From the NCBI GenBank assembly GCA_946482595.1, contig CAMLSD010000029.1, forward strand, positions 1 through 43,735: a stretch of 43,735 nucleotides of DNA, in the 5' to 3' direction. Below are positions 14,515 through 24,968 of the stretch, one piece after another; positions within the stretch are counted from its first letter, which is position 1; the number at the start of each line of letters is the position of its first letter. The translations under genes were made by a program, and so were the position numbers. The notes under the pieces were generated by a model that had not been told where the DNA came from, made no database searches, and saw nothing but the letters and a program-made list of their open reading frames with translations. Source of the DNA: an uncultured Comamonadaceae bacterium. Its GTDB lineage: Bacteria; Pseudomonadota; Gammaproteobacteria; Burkholderiales; Burkholderiaceae.

Positions 14515-16224
14515 ATGCACACCAAGGTCATCCCCCTGCGCCCTGCGGGCGCCCCCAGCCGTGAGCGCAAACGCCAGCAGCCCAAGGGGCGGCGCGTGGC
14601 GCCGCAGGCCCTGCGCGAAGTGCTGGACACGCTGGGCGACGCGCAGCCGCGGCGCGACCTGCTCATCGAGCACCTGCACACGCTGAACGACCGCCATGGC
14701 CAGCTCACCACCGCGCACCTGGCGGCGCTGGCGCAATGGATGCGTCTGTCGCAGGCCGAGGTCTTCGAGGTGGCCAGCTTCTATCACCACTTCGACGTGG
14801 TGCGCGAAAACGCCGAGGGTGGCTTCGATGCCCCGCCCCGGCTCACCGTGCGTGTGTGTGACGGCCTGTCCTGCGAGCTGGCTGGCGCGCGCGGGTTGCT
14901 GCAGCGTCTGCCGGCCGTGCTCGGAGCCGAGGTGCGGGTGGTGGCCGCCCCCTGCGTGGGGCGCTGTGACCAGGCGCCGGTGGCCGTGGTGCACCAGCGG
15001 CCCGTGGGTCACGCCCAGGACGCGGCCGTGGTCGAGGCGGTGCAGCGCGGCCAGGTCACCGACACGGTGCCGCCTGCGCTTGACCTGGCCGGCTACCGCG
15101 CGCGCGGCGGTTATGCGCTGCTGCAGGCCTGCGTGAATGGCGAGCGCCCGGTCGAGGACGTGCTCCAGGCCATGGAAGACTCCGGGCTGCGCGGGCTGGG
15201 CGGGGCCGGGTTCCCGGCCGGTCGCAAGTGGCGCATCGTGCGCGCCGAGCCGGCCCCGCGGCTGATGGCCGTGAACATCGACGAGGGTGAACCCGGCACC
15301 TTCAAGGACCGCCATTACCTCGAACGGGATCCGCACCGCTTCCTCGAAGGCATGTTGATCGCCGCCTGGGCCGTGGGCATCGAAGCCATCTACATCTACC
15401 TGCGCGACGAGTACCACGGCTGCCGCGCGCTGCTGGAACGCGAGCTGGCGGCCTTGCAGGCGCAGCCGCCGGTGCCCTTGCCGCGCATCGAGCTGCGCCG
15501 CGGCGCCGGTGCCTACATCTGCGGCGAGGAGTCGGCCATGATCGAGTCCATCGAAGGCAAGCGCGGCATGCCGCGCCTGCGCCCGCCCTATGTGGCCCAG
15601 GTCGGCCTGTTCGGGCGGCCCACGCTCGAGCACAACTTCGAGACGCTGTACTGGGTGCGCGAGATCGTCGAACACGGCGCAGCCGCCTTCGCATCGCACG
15701 GACGCCGTGGCCGCCAGGGCCTGCGCTCGTTTTCGGTGTCGGGGCGGGTGCGCTCACCGGGCGTGAAGCTGGCGCCGGCGGGCATCTCGCTGCGCGAGCT
15801 GATCGACGAACACTGCGGCGGCATGCTCGACGGCCACACGCTGCATGCCTACCTGCCCGGCGGCGCCTCGGGCGGCATCCTGCCGGCGCGCCTGGCCGAC
15901 CTGCCGCTGGACTTCGACACCCTGCAACCGCACGGCTGCTTCATCGGCTCGGCCGCGGTGATCGTGCTGTCGCAGCACGACCGGGTGGTCGATGCCGCGC
16001 GCAACCTGATGCGCTTTTTCGAGGACGAGTCCTGCGGTCAGTGCACGCCCTGCCGCGTGGGCACCGCCAAGGCCCGTGCCTTGATCGAACAGGATCGCTG
16101 GGACACCGCGCTGCTCGCCGAGCTGTCGCAGGTGATGCGCGACGCCTCCATCTGCGGGCTGGGCCAGGCGGCGCCCAATCCGGTCGACTGTGTGATCAGG
16201 TACTTCCCGGAGGAGCTGGCATGA
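14515..16224 (+). CDS. fdsB: NAD-dependent formate dehydrogenase beta subunit, NuoE-NuoF fusion
   Basis: A 569-residue protein that joins two subunits usually separate in FdsGBA enzymes. Residues 30-160 are NuoE/FdsG-like with a thioredoxin-type [2Fe-2S] site (Cys115, Cys120, Cys147, Cys151). Residues from about 175 are NuoF/FdsB-like: GLGGAGFPAGRKW for NADH/FMN, GAGAYICGEESAMIESIEGKRG, and a C-terminal [4Fe-4S] site (ESCGQCTPCR plus SICGLG). It passes electrons from the alpha subunit to NAD+. The same fused layout is known from tungsten-containing FDH1 of Methylorubrum extorquens. The ATG at 14515 follows a weak AAGAG. Its stop overlaps the alpha-subunit start (ATGA). Confidence 0.93.
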   Translation: MHTKVIPLRPAGAPSRERKRQQPKGRRVAPQALREVLDTLGDAQPRRDLLIEHLHTLNDRHGQLTTAHLAALAQWMRLSQAEVFEVASFYHHFDVVRENAEGGFDAPPRLTVRVCDGLSCELAGARGLLQRLPAVLGAEVRVVAAPCVGRCDQAPVAVVHQRPVGHAQDAAVVEAVQRGQVTDTVPPALDLAGYRARGGYALLQACVNGERPVEDVLQAMEDSGLRGLGGAGFPAGRKWRIVRAEPAPRLMAVNIDEGEPGTFKDRHYLERDPHRFLEGMLIAAWAVGIEAIYIYLRDEYHGCRALLERELAALQAQPPVPLPRIELRRGAGAYICGEESAMIESIEGKRGMPRLRPPYVAQVGLFGRPTLEHNFETLYWVREIVEHGAAAFASHGRRGRQGLRSFSVSGRVRSPGVKLAPAGISLRELIDEHCGGMLDGHTLHAYLPGGASGGILPARLADLPLDFDTLQPHGCFIGSAAVIVLSQHDRVVDAARNLMRFFEDESCGQCTPCRVGTAKARALIEQDRWDTALLAELSQVMRDASICGLGQAAPNPVDCVIRYFPEELA

Positions 16225-19010
16225 GCACGTCCGTGCAAACGTCGGCGCAGCCGATCGAGTTCACCCTGGACGGCCGCACCGTGCAGGCACAGGCCGGCGA
16301 GACCCTCCTGTCGGCCGCACGCCGGCATGGTGTGGCGATCCCGCACCTGTGCCACATGGACGGTCTGGAGAGCGCCGGCAACTGCCGCGCCTGTGTGGTC
16401 GAGGTGCAGGGCGAACGGGTGCTGGCCCCGTCGTGCTGCCGCACTGCCACCGCCGGCATGACGGTGCACAGCCGCAGCGAGCGGGCCGTGGCGGCCCAGA
16501 AGATGGTGCTGGAGCTGCTGCTGTCGGACATGCCGCAGTCGGGGCACACGCTGCACAACGAAGTCGACGAGTGGGCACGCACGCTGGGGGTGGGCCGCCC
16601 CCGGTTTGCCGCCCGCAGCCAGCCGGCGAGCGACGCCTCGCACCCGGCGATTGCCGTCAACCTGGACGCCTGCATCCAGTGCACCCGCTGTGTGCGCGCC
16701 TGCCGTGACGAACAGGTCAACGACGTGATCGGCCTGGCGTTTCGCGGTGCGCAGGCACGCATCGTGTTCGACCAGGACGACCCGATGGGCGCGTCGACCT
16801 GCGTGGCCTGCGGCGAGTGCGTGCAGGCCTGCCCGACCGGCGCCCTGATGCCGGCCGGCGAGATGGCCCGCCTGGTGCCCGAGCGCGAGGTGGCCTCGGT
16901 CTGCCCGTATTGCGGCGTGGGCTGCCAGCTCACCTATCACGTCAAGGACAACCGCATCCTGCGGGTCGAAGGCCGCGACGGCCCGGCCAACGACGGCCGC
17001 CTGTGCGTGAAGGGTCGCTACGGTTTTGACTATGCCCATCACCCGCACCGCCTGACCCGGCCGCTGATCCGGCGCGCCGATGCGCCCAAGCGGGCCCATG
17101 AGCATCTCGACCCCGAGCGCTGGGCCGAGGTGTTCCGCGAGGCCAGCTGGGAGGAAGCCCTGGACCTGGCCGGCGGGCGGCTGAAGGCGCTGCGCGACAC
17201 CCACGGCAAGCGATCGCTGGCGGGCTTCGGCTCGGCCAAGGGCAGCAACGAAGAGGCCTATCTGTTCCAGAAGCTGGTGCGCACTGGTTTCGGCAGCAAC
17301 AACGTCGACCACTGCACCCGGCTGTGCCATGCCTCGTCGGTGGCGGCGCTGCTGGAGGGCATCGGCTCGGGTGCGGTGTCCAACCCGGTGCGCGACGTGG
17401 CCCTGGCCGACGTGGTGATCCTGATCGGGGCCAACCCGAGCAGCAACCACCCGGTGGCCGCCAGCTGGATCAAGAACGCGGTGCAGCGTGGCACCCGCCT
17501 CGTGGTGTGCGACCCGCGCCGCAGCGAGCTCACGCGGCTGGCCTGGCATCACCTGCAGTTCAAGCCCGACACCGACGTGGCCCTGCTCAACGCGATGATG
17601 CATGTCATTGTGGAAGAAGGCCTGGTGGACGAGGGCTTCATCGCCAGCCGGACGATCGGCTACGACGAGCTGAAGGCCAATGTCGCCGCCTATTCACCCG
17701 AGGCGATGGCGCCGATCTGCGGCATCGAGGCCGCGGTGATCCGTGAGGTGGCCCGGGCCTACGCCACGTCGCGCGGGTCGATGATCCTGTGGGGCATGGG
17801 CGTGAGCCAGCATGTGCACGGCACCGACAACGCGCGCTGCCTGATCGCACTGGCACTGATGACCGGCCAGATCGGCCGGCCCGGCACCGGGCTGCATCCG
17901 CTGCGCGGCCAGAACAACGTGCAGGGCGCGTCGGACGCGGGCCTGATCCCGATGATGTTCCCCGACTACCAGCGGGTGGACAACCCGCAGGCGCGCGCCC
18001 GGTTCGAGCAGCATTGGGGCGTGCCGCTGGACGACCGCCCGGGCCTGACGGTGGTGGAAGTGATGGACGCCGCCCTGCGCGGCGAGGTGCGCGGCATGTA
18101 CATCATGGGCGAGAACCCGGCGATGTCCGACCCCGACGCCAACCATGCGCGCGAGGCGCTGGCCGCGCTCGACCACCTGGTGGTGCAGGACATCTTCCTG
18201 ACCGAAACCGCCGCGCTGGCCGACGTGGTGCTGCCCGCCAGTGCCTTCCCCGAAAAGACCGGCAGCTTCACGAACACCGACCGCCTGGTGCAGATCGGCC
18301 GCCAGGCCATCGACCCGCCGGGCGAGGCCCGCCAGGACCTGTGGATCCTGCAGCAGATGGCGCAGCGCCTGGGGCTGGACTGGCATTACGGCCACGTCAG
18401 CGAGGTGTTCGACGAGATGCGCCGCAGCATGGCCAGCATCGCCGGCCTGACCTGGGAACGCCTCGAACGCGAGCATGCGGTGGTCTACCCTTGCCCCACC
18501 GAGGACGCGCCCGGTCAGCCGGTGGTGTTTGTCGATCGATTCCCGACCGCCACCGGCCGCGCGCGTTTCGTGCCGGCCGACATCGTGCCGGCCAACGAGC
18601 GCCCCGATGCGGACTATCCGATGGTGCTGATCACCGGCCGCCAGCTCGAACACTGGCACACCGGCAGCATGACGCGCCGTGCGACCCTGCTCGATGCGAT
18701 CGAGCCCGACCCGGTCGCCTTTGTCCACCCGCTCGACCTGGAACGGCTGGGGCTGGCCCCCGGCGAGGTGATCACGCTGCAGTCGCGCCGTGGTGAGGTG
18801 AGCCTGTACGCCCGGGCGGACGACAGCTCGCCCCCGGGTGCGGTGTTCGTGCCGTTCTGCTACTACGAGGCAGCCATCAACCGCCTGACGAACGCGGCCC
18901 TCGACCCCACGGCCAAGATCCCCGAGTTCAAGTACTGCGCGGTGCGGGTGCTGCGCGGTGGGTCGATGCCACAGCATGGCGGCTATCGCACCGAACCGCT
19001 GCCGGCCTGA
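16221..19010 (+). CDS. fdsA: NAD-dependent formate dehydrogenase alpha (catalytic) subunit
   Basis: A 929-residue protein that oxidises formate to CO2. In order: a ferredoxin-like [2Fe-2S] domain (Cys44, 55, 58, 72), two [4Fe-4S] motifs (CIQCTRCVRAC, 151-161; CVACGECVQAC, 194-204), the Mo/W-domain [4Fe-4S] site (Cys228, 231, 235, 262), and bis-MGD domains. The metal ligand is Cys369 in DHCTRLCHASS, followed by His370; it is not selenocysteine. The NuoG-type HxxxC cluster between the first two domains is absent (GHTLHNEVDEW). The start is fixed by the 4-bp ATGA overlap with the beta gene. No fdsC/fdhD or fdsD gene follows. Mo versus W cannot be decided from sequence. Confidence 0.95.
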   Translation: MSTSVQTSAQPIEFTLDGRTVQAQAGETLLSAARRHGVAIPHLCHMDGLESAGNCRACVVEVQGERVLAPSCCRTATAGMTVHSRSERAVAAQKMVLELLLSDMPQSGHTLHNEVDEWARTLGVGRPRFAARSQPASDASHPAIAVNLDACIQCTRCVRACRDEQVNDVIGLAFRGAQARIVFDQDDPMGASTCVACGECVQACPTGALMPAGEMARLVPEREVASVCPYCGVGCQLTYHVKDNRILRVEGRDGPANDGRLCVKGRYGFDYAHHPHRLTRPLIRRADAPKRAHEHLDPERWAEVFREASWEEALDLAGGRLKALRDTHGKRSLAGFGSAKGSNEEAYLFQKLVRTGFGSNNVDHCTRLCHASSVAALLEGIGSGAVSNPVRDVALADVVILIGANPSSNHPVAASWIKNAVQRGTRLVVCDPRRSELTRLAWHHLQFKPDTDVALLNAMMHVIVEEGLVDEGFIASRTIGYDELKANVAAYSPEAMAPICGIEAAVIREVARAYATSRGSMILWGMGVSQHVHGTDNARCLIALALMTGQIGRPGTGLHPLRGQNNVQGASDAGLIPMMFPDYQRVDNPQARARFEQHWGVPLDDRPGLTVVEVMDAALRGEVRGMYIMGENPAMSDPDANHAREALAALDHLVVQDIFLTETAALADVVLPASAFPEKTGSFTNTDRLVQIGRQAIDPPGEARQDLWILQQMAQRLGLDWHYGHVSEVFDEMRRSMASIAGLTWERLEREHAVVYPCPTEDAPGQPVVFVDRFPTATGRARFVPADIVPANERPDADYPMVLITGRQLEHWHTGSMTRRATLLDAIEPDPVAFVHPLDLERLGLAPGEVITLQSRRGEVSLYARADDSSPPGAVFVPFCYYEAAINRLTNAALDPTAKIPEFKYCAVRVLRGGSMPQHGGYRTEPLPA

Positions 19011-19290
19011 CGACACACGGCGCCAATGTGTAACGACACGAGGTGTGACGTAGTGCGCACCGGCGGCGCCCTTGCGCTCTCATCCGGTTGAGGCTCCCAG
19101 GGCCGCGCGCGGGGCAAGGTGTTACAGCCCGCCAAGCGCGGTGACAACCAGAAACAAAGTCCCCACGGCGAAATCGGGCTTGTCTGGTCTCATAGCGACC
19201 ATTCAAAGGGAAAGACCCACGCCCGGCCGATCGCACGTGCATCAGCACGATCCGCGACGGCGGGCGCCGAGGTCGTTGGGGGTATTCACG

Positions 19291-21645
19291 ATGATGATGC
19301 AATGGAAGGTCCCGGGCGCCTTGCTGATGGCCCTGGTGGTGGCTGCCTGCGGCGGTGGCGAGAACAGCGCCCAGCCCGGCGCGGCGTCGCGCACGCCGAC
19401 CGAAACGGCGATGGACGAGTCGACGCTCGACACCAATGTCGACCTCGGGCCGGAAGGCAAGGAGGTAGCCGCTGCGGCGTCCTCGTACTACGCCAGCCGG
19501 CCGATCAACGTCACGGTCATGGGCACCGGCAACGTCACCAGTTCACCAGCCGGCATTTCCTGCGGTGTCACTGCATCCGACTGCAGCGAGAGCTACACAC
19601 GGCTCACCAAGGTCACACTGACTGCCCGCGCGTTGCCAGGCGCAACATTCGTGGCCTGGGAAGGGCACTGCACCGGCAAGAAGGCCACCTGTGCGGTCTA
19701 CAACAACCAGGTCCGCAACGTCACCGCCAGGTTCACAGCGACATCCGTCACAACGCATGCCTTGACGGTCAGCGTGAGCGGCGCCGGTGCGGTCACGAGC
19801 TCACCCGCGGGCATCCAGTGCGGCAACGGCGGTGCTGCCTGTTCAGGTTCTTTCGCGCAGGGCAGTTCGGTGACGCTGAGCGCGCTTCCGGCGTCGGGTC
19901 AGGTCTTCCAGTCCTGGGGCGGCGCCTGCCTGGGCGCGGGTGCCTGTACCGTGAGCATGAGCCAGGCGCGCCAGGTGACCGCCTCGTTTGTCGCAGGAAC
20001 GACAGGCGGCGGTTCGACCGGCGGATCGACCGGGGGAACGGGTGGCAGCACGTCTGCGCCGAACCCGCAGCCCACCTCGCAGCTTGACGCCGTCAGGCTG
20101 GCCGATCAGGCCAGCTTCGGCCCGACCGAGACGCTCATTGCCGAGATCCGCACCAAGGGTGCGGCACGCTGGGTGCATGACCAGCTCGGCGCGACCAAGT
20201 CGCAATACACCAGTGGCGGCACCGGCGCCGTGCACCAGTACACCGGCAGCGGCGGCTTCTGCGACACGCGCGGCAGCAACTGCTGGCGCGACTGGTACTC
20301 CAGCATCCCGCTGGTGTGGGACTTCTATCGCAATGCCACCACCCGTCCCGACCAGCTGCGCCAGCGTGTGGCCTTTGCGCTGCAGCAGATCCTGGTCGTG
20401 TCCAACCTCGAAGTGGACGGCACCTACGGCCTGCGCAACTACCACAACGCCTTCCTCGACAACGCCTTCGGCAACTACCGCGACGTGCTGAAGAAGGTGG
20501 CGCTGTCGCCGGTGATGGGCGACTACCTCAACAACGCCAACAACGACAAGTCCGCGCCGAACGAGAACTTCGCACGCGAGCTGCTGCAGCTGTTCGCGAT
20601 CGGCACCTGCGAACTCAACGCTGACGGCACGCTCAAGGGCGGCACCTGCCGGCCCACCTATGACAACGCCAAGGTGCGCGAATACGCCTTTGCGCTGACC
20701 GGCTGGACCTACCCCGCCGGTGGGGCCACGCCCTGGGGCTGCTGGCCCAAGGGCACGAACTGCCGCTACTACGCTGGCGACATGATCCCGCTGGCCCTGC
20801 TGCACGACACCCAGGCCCGCAGCCTGCTCAGCGGTGTGTCGCTGCCCTCGGGCCACACGTCGGGCCAGGCGCTGGAGGCCGTGCTCGACAGCCTGATGCA
20901 GCACCCCAACATGGCGCCGTTCATCAGCAAGCAGCTGATCCAGCACCTGGTGACGAGCAACCCCTCGCCCGCCTATGTGCAGCGCGTGTCGGCCGCGTTC
21001 AGCTCGGGTCGCTTCCAGACCTTCGGTCAGGGCCGCCCGGGTGACCTGGCCGCCACCGTGGCTGCCATCCTGCTCGACAGCGAGGCACGCAACAGCTCGC
21101 CGGGCAACACCCACGGCAAGCTGCGCGAGCCGGTGCAGATGTTCACCGGTGTGCTGCGTGCACTGAACGGCCAGACCGACGGTGACGCGCTGGCCTGGTG
21201 GTGGGGCGACATGATGCGCCAGCATGTGTTCAGGCCGCCGTCGGTGTTCAACTTCTATCCGCCCGACTACCCGGTGCCGCGCACCTCGCTGGTGGGCCCG
21301 GCCTTTGGCATCCACAACGCCAACACCGGCCTGCAACGCCTGAACTACGTGAACTACCTGGTGTTCTGGAACGGCTCGGCGCCCAGCTCCGGCGTGCCCA
21401 ATGCGGTGGGCACACGCGTCAACCTGACCGCCTTCGAGGCCGACGCGGCCGACCCGGCCAAGCTGGTCGACCGCATGGCGATGCTGGCGCTCGGTGCACC
21501 GCTCGCCCCGTCGGCCCGCCAGCAGGTCATCAATGCGGTGGCGGCCTACAACACGCAGACCGACCGCAACAACTACATCAAGAACCGCGTGAAGACCGCC
21601 GCCTACCTGGTGTTCGCTTCGCCGCAGTACCACGTGATCCGCTGA
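19291..21645 (+). CDS. DUF1800 lipoprotein with two InlB-like repeats
   Basis: About 784 residues. MMMQWKVPGALLMALVVAAC is a lipoprotein signal with a VAAC lipobox, and GGGGG lies upstream of the three tandem ATGs. Two repeats of about 75 residues follow (VTVMGTGNVTSSPAGISC...; VSVSGAGAVTSSPAGIQC...), each with four cysteines and a WxGxC motif, resembling divergent InlB/Flg_new repeats. A Gly/Ser/Thr linker leads to the DUF1800 domain (LADQASFGPTETLI ... NENFARELLQLFAIG ... FALTGW ... REPVQMF). The function is unknown; DUF1800 proteins are almost always paired with a DUF1501 protein, as here. An in-frame ATG at 19072 would bury the lipoprotein signal and is rejected. Confidence 0.87.
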   Translation: MMMQWKVPGALLMALVVAACGGGENSAQPGAASRTPTETAMDESTLDTNVDLGPEGKEVAAAASSYYASRPINVTVMGTGNVTSSPAGISCGVTASDCSESYTRLTKVTLTARALPGATFVAWEGHCTGKKATCAVYNNQVRNVTARFTATSVTTHALTVSVSGAGAVTSSPAGIQCGNGGAACSGSFAQGSSVTLSALPASGQVFQSWGGACLGAGACTVSMSQARQVTASFVAGTTGGGSTGGSTGGTGGSTSAPNPQPTSQLDAVRLADQASFGPTETLIAEIRTKGAARWVHDQLGATKSQYTSGGTGAVHQYTGSGGFCDTRGSNCWRDWYSSIPLVWDFYRNATTRPDQLRQRVAFALQQILVVSNLEVDGTYGLRNYHNAFLDNAFGNYRDVLKKVALSPVMGDYLNNANNDKSAPNENFARELLQLFAIGTCELNADGTLKGGTCRPTYDNAKVREYAFALTGWTYPAGGATPWGCWPKGTNCRYYAGDMIPLALLHDTQARSLLSGVSLPSGHTSGQALEAVLDSLMQHPNMAPFISKQLIQHLVTSNPSPAYVQRVSAAFSSGRFQTFGQGRPGDLAATVAAILLDSEARNSSPGNTHGKLREPVQMFTGVLRALNGQTDGDALAWWWGDMMRQHVFRPPSVFNFYPPDYPVPRTSLVGPAFGIHNANTGLQRLNYVNYLVFWNGSAPSSGVPNAVGTRVNLTAFEADAADPAKLVDRMAMLALGAPLAPSARQQVINAVAAYNTQTDRNNYIKNRVKTAAYLVFASPQYHVIR

Positions 21646-21652
21646 GGTTGCC

Positions 21653-23110
21653 ATGACATCCCAACGCACTCCCCACGCTCCGCACGGCACGCACCTGAGC
21701 CGCCGCCGCTGGCTGCAATGGACCGGCGCCACCATGGCCAGCGCCCTGGGCACGGCCGGCCTGTCCGGCCTGATGATGGCCCCCCGCACCGTCTACGCCG
21801 CCGACTACAAGGCCCTGGTCTGCCTGTTTCTCTATGGCGGCAATGACGGCATGAACATGGTGGTGCCCACCGATGCGACCCGTCATGCGCAGTACGCCGG
21901 CGTGCGTGGTGCGCTGGCGCTGCCGCGCACCAGCCTGGTCGGCCTGCCCGGCACCGACTTCGGCCTGCACCCGGCCATGGCGGCGCTCTCGGGCGCCGCG
22001 TCTGACGGTGCGCTGGCCCCGGTATTCAACGTGGGCCCGCTGTACCGCCCGATGACCAAGGCCGAGTTCCGGGCCGCCAGCAACACGTCCGAGCTGATCC
22101 CCGACAGCCTGTTCTCGCACTCCGACCAGCAGATCCTCTGGGAGACCAGCAGCACCGACGCGCTGACCCGCACCGGCTGGGGCGGCCGCGCAGCCGAAAC
22201 CCTGGCCACCGCCAACCCGGTGATCTCGGTCGGTGGCAACGGCCGGTTCGGTCTGTCGACCTATGCCGCACCGCTGGTGCTGCCCGGGCCGGGCTCGACC
22301 TTCGGGCTGGAAGGTCTGCAGGACACCAGCTGGGCGCCGGTGGCCGCTCGCAAGGCCGCGCTCGACGCGATCTACGCCGAGTCGCACCAGAACCAGATGC
22401 TGCAGGCCTTCGTGCAGCAGCAGCAGGATGCCTTCACGACCGCCAACCGGCTGGGCGGCCTGGTGCGCACCCAGCCGAGTGATGCCAATGCCTCGGCCGC
22501 GATCAACCAGGCCTTCGCCTCGCTGATCGTCAACGGCCAGGTCACCACGCCGATCGGCCAGCAGCTGTACCAGATTGCCAAGCTGATCGAGGCCAATGCC
22601 ACTGTGCAGGGCAACCGGCAGATCTTCTTTGCCCAGCTTGGCGGCTTCGACACCCACGGCAACCAGGTCAACGGCGGCGCACCGACCGAAGGCGACCATG
22701 CACGGCTGCTGAAGATGCTGGCCGATGCCTCGGCCGCGTTCTACCAGGCGCTGAAGAACATCGGCATGGCCCAGCAGGTCACCTTGTTCACGCAAAGTGA
22801 CTTCGGCCGCACCTTCAAGCCCAACAACAGCCTGGGCACCGACCATGCCTGGGGCAACCACCATCTGGTGCTCGGTGGCGCGGTCAAGGGCCGCACCACC
22901 TACGGCAGCTATCCCACCCTGACGCTGGGCGGGCCGAACGACGTGGGCCAGGAGTCCTGGGAGCTGCATGGCCGCTGGATCCCCACCACCGGGGTCGACC
23001 AGTACGCCGCCACGCTGCTGCGCTGGTTCGGCACGGCCGACGGCCAGCTCGACACCATCCTGCCCAACCTGCGCAACTACGGCAGCAACCGGGTGCTTGG
23101 TTTCCTGTGA
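21653..23110 (+). CDS. DUF1501 family protein with Tat signal
   Basis: A 485-residue protein. The N-terminus SRRRWLQWTGATMASALGTA is a twin-arginine export signal, with cleavage near VYA/ADY. The mature part has DUF1501 landmarks: ALVCLFLYGGNDGMNMVVP, QLGGFDTHGNQ, FTQSDFGRTFKPN and GTDHAWGNHHLVLGG. This domain is related to the alkaline phosphatase/sulfatase fold, and the conserved Asp/His suggest a metal-dependent hydrolase. It starts 7 bp after the DUF1800 gene and is clearly in one operon with it. The folded-export signal implies a cofactor or metal loaded in the cytoplasm. The substrate is unknown. Confidence 0.9.
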   Translation: MTSQRTPHAPHGTHLSRRRWLQWTGATMASALGTAGLSGLMMAPRTVYAADYKALVCLFLYGGNDGMNMVVPTDATRHAQYAGVRGALALPRTSLVGLPGTDFGLHPAMAALSGAASDGALAPVFNVGPLYRPMTKAEFRAASNTSELIPDSLFSHSDQQILWETSSTDALTRTGWGGRAAETLATANPVISVGGNGRFGLSTYAAPLVLPGPGSTFGLEGLQDTSWAPVAARKAALDAIYAESHQNQMLQAFVQQQQDAFTTANRLGGLVRTQPSDANASAAINQAFASLIVNGQVTTPIGQQLYQIAKLIEANATVQGNRQIFFAQLGGFDTHGNQVNGGAPTEGDHARLLKMLADASAAFYQALKNIGMAQQVTLFTQSDFGRTFKPNNSLGTDHAWGNHHLVLGGAVKGRTTYGSYPTLTLGGPNDVGQESWELHGRWIPTTGVDQYAATLLRWFGTADGQLDTILPNLRNYGSNRVLGFL

Positions 23111-23127
23111 CCGGCCCCGCCCGTGCC

Positions 23128-23915
23128 TCACGCCGCCAGGCGGGGCACGGCGGCCAGCAGGGCCTGGGTGTAGGGGTGCGACGGTGCACCGAGCACCTGC
23201 CGGGCCGGGCCCTGCTCGACCACCTTGCCGTGCTGCAGCACGATGATGTCGTCGCAGAGGTACTCCACCACCGCCAGGTCGTGGCTGATGAACAGGTAGG
23301 TCACGCCAAAGCCGGCCTGCAGGTCACGCATCAGGTTGAGGACCTGGGCCTGGACCGACACGTCCAGCGCGCTGACCGGCTCGTCGGCCACGATCAGGCG
23401 CGGTCGTGTGACCAGGGCGCGCGCAATGGCAATGCGCTGGCGCTGGCCCCCTGAGAACTCGTGTGGGTATTTGTCGAGGTCGCTGGGGCGCAGCCCCACG
23501 GCCTCCAGCACCTCGGCCACGCGGCTGCGCCGCTGGGCCGGCGTGATCTCGTCGACCACCGACAGCGGCTCGGCCACGATGCGCTCGACACGCTGGCGCG
23601 GATCGAGCGAACCGTAGGGGTCCTGGAACACCATCTGCATGTCGCGTCGGGCCCGGCGCAGTTCGCCCGGCGGCAGACGATGCAGCTCCTGGCCCAGCAG
23701 GCACACCCGCCCTGCCGTCGGCGGCTCCAGCGCCATCACCAGCCGGGCGAGCGTGGACTTGCCCGAGCCGGACTCGCCCACCACGCCCAGGCTGCGCCCG
23801 GCCTGGATGCTCAGGCTCACGTCGTCGAGCGCACGCAGCACCGGCGCCGGGCGCCACAAGGACTCCCGTGGCAACCGGTAGTGCCGGCTGACATGCTCCA
23901 CCTGAAGCAGCAGCG

Positions 23916-23919
<4 letters not shown>
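23128..23919 (-). CDS. dppF: Peptide ABC transporter ATP-binding protein, DppF/OppF type
   Basis: A 263-residue ATPase with Walker [11 protein letters not shown]-loop [13 protein letters not shown], signature FSGGQRQR, Walker B LIVADEP and switch HDL, followed by the C-terminal [12 protein letters not shown] segment typical of oligopeptide-type ATPases. The C-terminal zinc/iron cysteine tail seen in many DppF proteins is very short here. The ATG at 23919 overlaps the dppD stop (ATGA), which fixes the start. It works as a heterodimer with DppD to energise import through DppBC. Confidence 0.92.
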
Positions 23920-24908
<989 letters not shown>

Positions 24909-24968
24909 GGGCGCAACGATAACCCGAGTCCGCCCGGGCCGCAGCCGGGCGGTCGCCCCGGGGGTTCC

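Noticed and set aside
16221..19010. Possible selenocysteine formate dehydrogenase
   Set aside because: The metal ligand codon encodes Cys369 (DHCTRLCHASS), and no in-frame TGA interrupts the gene.
19072..19290. N-terminal extension of the DUF1800 protein
   Set aside because: The extra residues look like non-coding translation, and the lipoprotein signal with a GGGGG ribosome site starts at 19291.
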